In this document: positions 42,427 to 61,064 of the stretch, one piece after another
Layout of the letters: each line of letters begins with the position of its first letter
Numbering within the stretch: the first letter of the stretch is position 1
From: Bugula neritina
Taxonomy: Eukaryota > Bryozoa > Gymnolaemata > Cheilostomatida > Bugulidae
Direction of reading: 5' to 3'
Length of the DNA: 64,000 nt
Assembly: GCA_964035545.1 (NCBI GenBank)
Contig: OZ037773.1
Span: 310,001-374,000 of the forward strand
Made by a program: the position numbers and the translations under genes
Notes under the pieces: model-generated
Databases searched by the model: none
What the model saw: the letters and a program-made list of their open reading frames with translations, nothing else
What the model was told of the DNA's origin: nothing

Positions 42427-44129
42427 TTACACTTGACATCTAACTATATAGTATTTGTAATGTAGTGTGCCAGATCACCACTTCCCAGAGATGTTAAAGA
42501 GATTATATTATGACAATATATATTTATATATAAACTACACTTTACTGTAGCTGATTGCGCATGTTTATATGATGATAAATAGTGCAATGTAACAACATAT
42601 GCACATTATTATTTGATACGGTTCTGTATTAGCGGCTACTCAGTGCAGTTAATAATTATTATCCACATATGAAGTGTTGTAATTGTTAACGTCATTTTAT
42701 ATGTTGATATTTTGTGCATATAGTCTCATCTTATGACAGATGGCACATACCACACCGCACATATTAAGTACCAATTCCTATACACTTTGTTTAGGTACTT
42801 TATGCTACATTCATTGGAAGTCTTTCTCTTGTGTTGTGTTTTGTATAACTTTTTCGAACAGCATATTTTAGAAAGAGTTCAGTTTATACTGTATACTGTA
42901 CAATTATTGTTATTTCTTGTTTTACCAAGTTGTATGTATGTCATTGTGAAACTTTGAACAGCTTTCTAACAGTTACTTGTGCATTTGTAAGGCTATTAAA
43001 AACTGCTTTTGCTTTTTGTTTAAGTTTAAATAGATATAATGCTTTGAATAAAAAAAATATCATTGCTACAGAAATATACTGACATGGTGTGAACAAATAA
43101 ATAATAATTTAAAAAGCTTAAAACAACTGTTTTAGCACGAGGAGAAATTTGCAATGGATTTTAAATATAAATAATAATGGTAGATGCTTTTAGAAACAAT
43201 TAGAATAAAATGTTAACTGCCTTTCATGCATAATAAATGCTGAATGTTTGCCATTTTTATTAAACAAATTCATGTTTTAGTCTAGTCAGTGTGAGTTCAA
43301 GAGATTATATGTAGGGTGTAGGTTAAAAGGCTGGTAAATGGTAACTCAGCAGTACCAGTCAATACTGCTGTTGATCAGGAGGCCCATGTCTTGCTTAGTC
43401 AAGAATGTTCAGTTTTTCAGTGAAACTCAACTGCAACAATACAAAGCAGACGTTATAAGATTCACCACAAAAGACTCTTTTCAGAAGTCGGAACGGGCAT
43501 TTATATATTTATATTTGGAGTTGTCTTTTCCCATCCGATAGAAAGCACATAAAATCAGTAGAAATTATATGTTTGTGTGAAGACTATTGCTAACATGAGT
43601 TTTTTCTTCCTTGAGATAATTATTTTGGTATTTCAATGAAATTTAAATTACATGTTGAATGCAAAAAAGCCAGTGATTTAGAAAATATACTTTTTTTGTG
43701 CTTTTTACCTTTACATTTTATTGAATTTGCAAAATTATATTATTATGGTAATTTATAGCACTACCTATTTCTTTATATAAAATCACATCTAAAGCTTCTT
43801 GGAATGCTTTTGGAATTCCAGTCATTTTGAATAAAATATTTGTAAAGTTTTATATTAGTAGTTCTCCTTATTTTAAACCAATCAGTTGAACTTATCAGTA
43901 TTTTGAGTAGTATTTCTTAGTAACATGCTCTGTTATTTTTCCCTTTTCTGTCTGGTATATTCCATGACTTGTGTTTCAGGTAGGTGGTGTGAAGATTAAC
44001 AGCAGAATGGAATATAATTAGCTAAGTATTTTTGAGTTTACATTGTCTTACAGTGAAATATATTTAATATGATACAACAACAAAACGTCATGGAATATTT
44101 AGCAGTAGTTAAAGAGAAATAATTACAAA
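42427..44129. other. AT-rich gap between copy 3 and Ig gene 1
   Basis: Around 43470-43625 lies a decayed arm of the 10959-11489 foldback element (AAAATCAGTAGAAATT, GTGTGAAGACTATTGC). Otherwise nothing recognised. Confidence 0.45.
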
Positions 44130-50576
<6,447 letters not shown>

Positions 50577-52358
50577 GAGATGTCAACATAACGTCAAAGC
50601 TTATGCTAACCATGACATGTATTATTCTCATTTCCTGGTTACAAAGACATAGAAAAACTACTAACATCTACTTTGCAATAGGATATAGAAAACCATGCAT
50701 TCTGTGTGCTAAAGACGAGAAGATCAAATTTAATATTTTTTACAAGAACAAAAAGTATTTGTATACTGAAATAGGTGATTTGTCAGAATCATTTATTTAT
50801 ACGCTAGCTATTACACAACTGTTGCTGTAGATAGGCTAACTTGTGAAGAACACAAGTTTCTCTACAATACACTGTATAATATACTTCATACTAGTGACTG
50901 AAAAGAGAGCTCAAACGAATAGCATCATTTTCCGCCAACTAAAATATCTACAAACCTTGGAAAAAGAGACATTTTTAATTTTTGTTCTAATTTTTAGTGT
51001 TTGAATTAGAGAATTTGTTTGAAAATATTATGTTAAATGCTATTCTTTGTTTCTTTTTAAACCTATCAATTTGTACGTTATTATACCAGTGACTTTCAAA
51101 AAACTCTTACAAAATAAAACTAGTGCCTTGTTGGAGATCAAATAACATTAATTCAAAAATTAGTTGACTTCAAGTGTATAAGCCTAAACACAAAAGAACA
51201 TTGACTCATTTTAGTGATTATTGACTGTGTGTTGCAGCAGCTAAGGGTATTGTACAATAAGAGGTAATAATTTTATGATACCACAGGCTACAGAAACTAA
51301 ACAAAACTATCACCAGGGTGGAGATTTAATGTTTCTAAACCAAAGCATTTTTGAGAATGCAATACACAGTCTGCAGAGGAAGAAAAGCTCAGGCAAGTTC
51401 ATAGCCTAAGTTCGTAAATTCTATTGTTAGATTTTGGTCTGGGCTGTGGGTTAAAATTCTCGTGAGAACATAACTTTTTATGCTACCTATCTAATCTTGA
51501 GCATAGGCATTTCTCAATCCTCTATTGCTGCACTTACCTTGTTTTGTGAGAAAACCCCTGATGAAAAACGTTGCTGTTAAATTGGGTTAAAAACTTATTT
51601 AGATAGGGCACAGGAGCAATTATGACTGAATGCTTTTCCTAACATCACCAATGACCTGTATCAGAGCTCGAACCTATGACTTCATGCTTACTAGGCAAAC
51701 GCTCTAACCCTTCTGCAGATGATAGCTATAAACAATGTAATACTATATAAAGTAAGTATAATGTGGATTTTTTAGCCATTTTATCTGATCCATGGGTGAC
51801 ATTATTTGTTTTTAAAGTCAATATTTTAGACTGACAAGTGATTTCAGAAATATAGCAAAGTTAGCAAGCATGTATTTTGTAATTCAGCTTTCAGATATTG
51901 TAAAACTTTTCTGCTTCACAAGATTTATTTCCTGTAAAAGTTCTCTTTAAATGGCTAACTAGTATGCTGAGTTTTATTGAAAACCTGAGTCGTCTCACGT
52001 TGACTGCAGCATTGTGAGTGACTCAGGCAATGTGACTCTGTCAGAAATTACTGCTGAAAAGAAGCATGCGTGGTGGCCTTATTCCAAGAAATAAGAAAAT
52101 TATTTTGAAACAAAGATTACTTCAAAACACATAAGTTCTGGCTTTCCATGTTGTAGCCAGAGACCGTATATCTAGTCGCAATATATTCTAGCAATGAAGG
52201 TTCGGGTAACACTGCGCTAAAGTTGGTAGTAAGACTGTAGCAAGTTTAACTTACATGTAAGTCTATCTCTAGACGTTTGATATTTGAAGTAGAACCAAAG
52301 GGGTTTGTGGCAGTAACAATAGTGTAAAGTAATTAATTTGCAACAATAGTATAATATA
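50577..52358. other. 3' flank of Ig gene 1
   Basis: AT-rich. Apart from a SINE at 51541-51715, no gene is recognised. The 60-85 codon open frames over the end of Ig gene 1 are not supported. Confidence 0.45.
51541..51715 (-). mobile_element. tRNA-derived SINE, copy 2 (head truncated)
   Basis: Shares the body of copies 1 and 3 (GCACAGGAGCAATTATGACT on the plus strand). The box A end stops at CTAACCCTTCTGCAG, so part of the tRNA head is lost. Confidence 0.8.
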
Positions 52359-52581
52359 AAAAACTCAACTCACGTAAATTTATAGTCACTATCCCTGTGA
52401 GAAACCGCTGATGAAAAGGATTTTTGTTAAAGCAGCTTAAGGACTTATTTAGATGGGGCGCAGAAGCAATCATGACTGGATGCTCTTCCTAACATCAACA
52501 ATGGCCTTTGTCGGGGCTCAAACCAATGACTTGGTGTTTACTAGGCAAACGCTCTAACTCCTAGACCACGGCTTCTCTATG
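52359..52581 (-). mobile_element. tRNA-derived SINE, copy 3
   Basis: Full-length relative of copy 1 with a tRNA-like head near 52510-52576 (minus strand GTGGTCTAGGAG, GGTTTGAGCCC). Flanked by the 16-bp duplication ACAATAGTATAATATA (52343-52358 and 52582-52597). The duplicated sequence matches the unit of the large satellite that follows. Confidence 0.88.
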
Positions 52582-52599
52582 ACAATAGTATAATATACT

Positions 52600-55242
52600 G
52601 TCATACTGTCACAATATTATAAAGTAATGTGACAATATTATAAGGTAATATGTAATTACATTATAAAGCAATGGGACAATATGAGTATAAAGTAATGTGA
52701 AAAAAGTATAAAATACAGTAACAATAGTATAATAATATATACAGTGACAATAGTATAATAATATATACAGTGACAATAGTATAATAATATATACAGTAAC
52801 AATAGTATAATAATATATACAGTAACAATAGTATAATAATATATACAGTAACAATAGTATAATAATATATACAGTGACAATAGTATAATAATATATACAG
52901 TAACAATAGTATAATAATATATACAGTAACAATAGTATAATAATATATACAGTAACAATAGTATAATAATATATACAGTGACAATAGTATAATAATATAT
53001 ACAGTAACAATAGTATAATAATATATACAGTAACAATAGTATAATAATATATACAGTGACAATAGTATAATAATATATACAGTAACAATAGTATAATAAT
53101 ATATACAGTAACAATAGTATAATAATATATACAGTGACAATAATATAATAATATATACAGTGACAATAGTATAATAATATATACAGTAACATTAGTATAA
53201 TAATATATACAGTGACAATAGTATAATAATATATACAGTGACAATAGTATAATAATATATACAGTAACAATAGTATAATAATATATACAGTAACAATAGT
53301 ATAATAATATATACAGTAACAATAGTATAATAATATATACAGTAACAATAGTATAATAATATATACAGTAACAATAGTATAATAATATATACAGTAACAA
53401 TAGTATAATAATATATACAGTGACAATAGTATAATAATATATACAGTAACAATAGTATAATAATATATACAGTAACAATAGTATAATAATATATACAGTA
53501 ACAATAGTATAATAATATATACAGTAACAATAGTATAATAATATATACAGTAACAATAGTATAATAATATATACAGTAACAATAGTATAATAATATATAC
53601 AGTAACAATAGTATAATAATATATACAGTGACAATAGTATAATAATATATACAGTAACAATAGTATAATAATATATACAGTGACAATAGTATAATAATAT
53701 ATACAGTGACAATAGTATAATAATATATACAGTAACAATAGTATAATAATATATACAGTAACAATAGTATAATAATATATACAATAACAATAGTATAATA
53801 ATATATACAGTAACAATAGTATAATAATATATACAGTAACAATAGTATAATAATATATACAGTAACAATAGTATAATAATATATACAGTAACAATAGTAT
53901 AATAATATATACAGTGACAATAGTATAATAATATATACAGTAACAATAGTATAATAATATATACAGTAACAATAGTATAATAATATATACAGTGACAATA
54001 GTATAATAATATATACAGTAACAATAGTATAATAATATATACAGTAACAATAGTATAATAATATATACAGTAACAATAGTATAATAATATATACAGTAAC
54101 AATAGTATAATAATATATACAGTAACAATAGTATAATAATATATACAGTAACAATAGTATAATAATATATACAGTAACAATAGTATAATAATATATACAG
54201 TGACAATAATATAATAATAAATACAGTAACAATAGTATAATAATATATACAGTAACAATAGTATAATAATATATACAGTAACAATAGTATAATAATATAT
54301 ACAGTGACAATAGTATAATAATATATACAGTAACAATAGTATAATAATATATACAGTAACAATAGTATAATAATATATACAGTGACAATAGTATAATAAT
54401 ATATACAGTAACAATAGTATAATAATATATACAGTAACAATAGTATAATAATATATACAATAACAATAGTATAATAATATATACAGTAACAATAATATAA
54501 TAATATATACAGTAACAATAGTATAATAATATATACAGTAACAATAGTATAATAATATATACAGTGACAATAGTATAATAATATATACAGTAACAATAAT
54601 ATAATAATATATACAGTAACAATAATATAATAATATATACAGTGACAATAGTATAATAATACATACAGTGACAATAGTATAATAATATATACAGTGACAA
54701 TAGTATAATAATATATACAGTAACAATAGTATAATAATATATACAGTAACAATAATATAATAATATATACAGTGACAATAGTATAATAATATATACAGTA
54801 ACAATAGTATAATAATATATACAGTAACAATAGTATAATAATATATACAGTAACAATAATATAATAATATATACAGTAACAATAATATAATAATATATAC
54901 AATAACAATAGTATAATAATATATACAGTAACAATAGTATAATAATATATACAGTAACAATAATATAATAATATATACAGTAACAATAGTATAATAATAT
55001 ATACAGTAACAATAGTATAATAATATATACAGTGACAATAGTATAATAATATATACAGTAACAATAGTATAATAATATATACAGTAACAATAGTATAATA
55101 ATATATACAGTGACAATAGTATAATAATATATACAGTAACAATAGTATAATAATATATACAGTAACAATAGTATAATAATATATACAGTGACAATAGTAT
55201 AATAATATATACAGTGACAATAATATAATAATATATACAGTA
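52600..55242. repeat. 2.5-kb 26-bp minisatellite (ACAATAGTATAATAATATAT)
   Basis: From about 52720 roughly 97 units of 26 bp run almost without interruption; 52600-52720 holds decayed units. Two main unit types (CAGTAACAATAG and CAGTGACAATAG) are interspersed. The frames of up to 861 codons on the minus strand (YIIILLLLYILLYYC strings) are pure repeat translation and not genes. Confidence 0.98.
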
Positions 55243-55312
55243 TACGCCTAGCGCGCAGCGCCTAGCGCGCTGCCCCTAGCGCGCTGCCCCTAGCGCGCAC
55301 TAGGGGCAGCGC
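55243..55312. repeat. Short GC-rich repeat (GCGCCTAGCGCGCT type)
   Basis: About four to five units of CCTAGCGCGCTGCC type, ending in an inverted copy (CTAGGGGCAGCGC). Its unit resembles the 14-bp satellite at 56780. Confidence 0.85.
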
Positions 55313-55313
55313 A

Positions 55314-55315
<2 letters not shown>

Positions 55316-55383
<68 letters not shown>

Positions 55384-55402
55384 TCTAGATCTAGATCTAG
55401 AC
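55316..55402. repeat. (TA)n plus AGATCT repeat
   Basis: About 64 bp of TA, then four AGATCT-type units. Confidence 0.97.
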
Positions 55403-56779
55403 CAAAGTGACACATATGATCAATTGAGATAGAAAAGTTTCGCTCACCTAAGGGTTAGGCAAAAGCTCGCCACTCGATCAGGAAATGGCGGAGTAATTGT
55501 GAGCAAAGTGCAATCCTTACACTAGGTACGGTATGTATTTTAATCTGTAGGATGATCTAATGTTGACAAGTGATAGTCAACACAAAACACTCTGGAGCTG
55601 GAGCTTAGCCTTGTAGGTCATTATTACAAATCTTTGTTCATAAAATAAAATGAAACTGAATTGTCCTTACTTCAGCATTTAGCTTTAAACAAGTTTAAAA
55701 AAGTCATCGTTTCAAACTTAAAAAAGTCATTAAATCAACAGCAACAACATTGTTTAAAAATATTATATGTACAAAAATTTAAAGCATTCTATAAGCTCGT
55801 TGAAAAATGGAAAAAAATTCATTTATTGCATAACTTTAAAAGTCCATACATATGATGCATGTAAGATGATGATTTTAACTTCTCCTTAGAAGGTTAGTAT
55901 TATTGTGTAAGCAGTAGAACTTTAACAATATGCTTACTAATGTAACAATACACATTTACTGTAAAACTGTAGGCTAGGGAATATAATATAAAGTTTTCAA
56001 TAAAGTTGACATGTTGCAATATGAAGTTGCAGCATGCACCTGCATTTTTAAAGTTTTCATTACGTAAATTAAAATGGCTTTACCTTTTTATTAGTTAAAA
56101 CCATTTTATTTAAACGAATCTCTATTTGATTGGTTTGTTAGAATTTTTGTTTATCAATTTCTAAGAACATGTGTTTTATTTTTAACAAGGCCATCAAATG
56201 AAATCCTTGGTAATGAAGCATTAGATCAGCATCACCGGTTGTGACAGCTAATAGCTACAAAACAACTTGTAACATAAAAGTACATCTGGACAATATTAAT
56301 TTATTCAACTATTTTATTTATTTTAGTGTTTACTAGATCTGTTGCAACAGAATGTTCCACTGCAGGTTCTATTTCCTGTATTACTTGATATCTTTTAGCT
56401 GCATTACTTGGGGTAGGTACTCAACAAAATATTGTACTTGTATAGTGTTGTGAAACCACATCATTGTTATTTGGTAACAAGAATTTACAACCCTCTCCTT
56501 CATACTACAATAGCGAAATGATAATTGTTTCTACTTTTGAAATTGTATTTAGATTCACAAGTGATCAACTCACAGTTGTGGGCTTAGAAGTTTCTGTTTT
56601 GCTTTCAAAAACAGCTACCAGGCATTGCCAAAATATATAAAATAGCTGCAACAAAACACATAGTAAGCATATTTTTCAAAAGATTTGATAAACAATTGCT
56701 TCGATAAGCTGTGAAATAAACAGCATATTTATAATCTATGGCAATTGGTCTCAATATCACAATGATTATGTCGACTTGT
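55403..56779. other. AT-rich gap upstream of Ig gene 2
   Basis: No exon is recognised. A signal-peptide exon for Ig gene 2 would be expected here or farther left, but I could not find one with a correct phase. Confidence 0.4.
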
Positions 56780-57470
56780 ATGCGCCTGGTGCGCTGCGCC
56801 TGGTGCGCTGCGCCTGGTGCGCTGCGCCTGGTGCGCTGCGCCTGGTGCGCTGCGCCTGGTGCGCTGCGCCTGGTGCGCTGCGCCTGGTGCGCTGCGCCTG
56901 GTGCGCTGCGCCTGGTGCGCTGCGCCTGGTGCGCTGCGCCTGGTGCGCTGCGCCTGGTGCGCTGCGCCTGGTGCGCTGCGCCTGGTGCGCTGCGCCTGGT
57001 GCGCTGCGCCTGGTGCGCTGCGCCTGGTGCGCTGCGCCTGGTGCGCTGCGCCTGGTGCGCTGCGCCTGGTGCGCTGCGCCTGGTGCGCTGCGCCTGGTGC
57101 GCTGCGCCTGGTGCGCTGCGCCTGGTGCGCTGCGCCTGGTGCGCTGCGCCTGGTGCGCTGCGCCTGGTGCGCTGCGCCTGGTGCGCTGCGCCTGGTGCGC
57201 TGCGCCTGGTGCGCTGCGCCTGGTGCGCTGCGCCTGGTGCGCTGCGCCTGGTGCGCTGCGCCTGGTGCGCTGCGCCTGGTGCGCTGCGCCTGGTGCGCTG
57301 CGCCTGGTGCGCTGCCCCTGGTGCGCTGCGCCTGGTGCGCTGCGCCTGGTGCGCTGCGCCTGGTGCGCTGCGCCTGGTGCGCTGCGCCTGGTGCGCTGCG
57401 CCTGGTGCGCTGCCCCTGGTGCGCTGCGCCTGGTGCGCTGCGCCTGGTGCGCTGCGCCTGGTGCGCTGAG
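56780..57470. repeat. 14-bp GC-rich minisatellite (GCGCCTGGTGCGCT)
   Basis: About 49 nearly perfect units, with only two or three single-base variants (GCCCCTGG). It is open in several frames on both strands, hence false APGALRLVRC or QRTRRSAPGA ORFs of 218-262 codons. The unit is rich in CpG and partly self-complementary. Confidence 0.98.
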
Positions 57471-57591
57471 TGAGTATTAGATTTTTGAAATGTGAGAAGC
57501 TGTGTTATTGATAACAACCATTATGTAATAGTTTGAAACAATAATTATTCTAATCAATAATAACTAATGGATATTACTTTATCCTAAGCAG

Positions 57592-59540
<1,949 letters not shown>

Positions 59541-60295
59541 TTACATGGTGAGTAAGTTTATGCTAAGAATTTTAAGTTCATCTAATATATTTTGACATGT
59601 GTAGTTTTGAATAATTTAAGGAATAACTTAACGCATTCCCTCTAATACAATAAGATTGAATCTGCTTGCTAAAATAAGTCTGTCAACGCATTATTTGAAA
59701 TACCAGACTAATACAATTGCTGAAAGTGCTGAAAATCTCATTTAATCTACAATAATTAACATTTTATGGTTAATTGAAATAAATGTTCAAGCATCTTGAA
59801 AGCTCTCTTGGTTTTGCCCCAGGATTTGTTTTGCTAATTTTCATGCACCCTCTTTTTCAATTTCTGCATGTGATTATTTCATGACTAAACATTTCTGAGC
59901 GCAATTTGATTTGGCTCAAGTGATTGGTAAATAAATGGGGCAAACTCAAATTATTTGACAATGACATTTAACTTTAGAATTTCTTTATATAAATTGATAG
60001 GTTTTTAATAAAAATCAATGGTGAGCAAAAAGAAACAAAAAAGAAATTATTGTAAATTTGCTGTTTGCTAATCACCGTAAGTTTTTCAGATAAAGTGGAG
60101 AATCTATCACAGAAAAAGCCCCAAAACTGGTTTGGCTGTTGCGGGATCCAGCAGCTGAGACTGAAAGAAGTCCTTTATAAAGCAATGTAGAGAAACAGTT
60201 ATCAGACCTTCTGATTGAACATACAAACATACTTGTAGAAAGTAACAAATAAATCTGCTATTACCATACAAAAAATAACTTGCTTTCTGATTTTT
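59541..60295. other. 3' flank of Ig gene 2
   Basis: AT-rich; nothing recognised. Confidence 0.45.
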
Positions 60296-60299
60296 CCAG

Positions 60300-60508
60300 T
60301 TACAAACATACATACATATATACATCTTATCTACATACATATATGATATACATATACATATGCATATACATACACACATACACACATACACACACACATA
60401 CATACTGTACATACATATATGGCATACATATACATACATAAACATACATAAACATACATTAACATACATATACATACATAAACATACACAAACACACACA
60501 CACGCAGG

Positions 60509-60550
<42 letters not shown>

Positions 60551-60569
60551 CATACATATATACATACAT

Positions 60570-60604
<35 letters not shown>

Positions 60605-60665
60605 TACACATACATATATACATACATACATACATACATACATACACGCACAGGCGCACACACGT
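60300..60665. repeat. (CA)n/(CATA)n compound microsatellite
   Basis: Mixed CA, CATA and TATACA repeats over about 365 bp; frames with Cys/Val/Tyr or His/Thr strings are artefacts. Confidence 0.97.
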
Positions 60666-60667
60666 TA

Positions 60668-61034
60668 CATTTTTTCTGGCTGGAGCTGTGTGTAATTTAG
60701 ACTGCATGTTTTTAGGTGTAGCTCTAGGTGGGGCCTTCGCGTTCTTCTCTATTTGTTTAGTTATATCAGCCCACTTACCCTTAGGCTTACTCTTCTGGAT
60801 CATAGGCTTGATGGAAGGATCTAACTTTTCTTTTGTAGTGGGTGAGGGGGGTAAAAGGCTCTCCCGTGGTTTTGCAAGTTTGGAAGGTTTGCTGAAAGCA
60901 GGCAGAGATTGTCTCTTGTCTGAGTTGCCACTCTTTACTTGCAGTAGACTGGATTTCCTGCATTTAGCTGGAGCTTTGTTTACCCTTTTAGCAGTCACTT
61001 TAGATTCTGCCCTCTCATTGACCAAGACAAGCAT
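60668..61034 (-). CDS. Unknown Lys/Ser/Pro-rich ORF
   Basis: About 122 codons from Met at 61034 until the sequence enters the CA microsatellite. It is strongly basic (SKPSKLAKPRES, KPMIQKSKPKGKW) with no domain I recognise. It lies just 3' of the integrase end of the Gypsy pol on the same strand, so it may be part of that element's 3' region or an exon of a nuclear protein. No splice site was fixed. Confidence 0.3.
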
Positions 61035-61064
61035 GGAATGTGTGATAGAGGTACTGCTAGTAAA

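Noticed and set aside
42733-42957. Hydrophobic 74-codon ORF as signal or membrane exon for Ig gene 1
   Set aside because: No phase-1 donor and an AT-rich composition that gives Leu/Phe/Tyr by chance; the 44130 candidate fits better.
52609-55220. Open frames of 658-861 codons on the minus strand
   Set aside because: Pure translation of the 26-bp satellite; three overlapping frames are open at once, with no start context or domain.
56729-57517. Four ORFs of 218-262 codons on both strands
   Set aside because: Translation of a 14-bp satellite, open in several frames; not coding.
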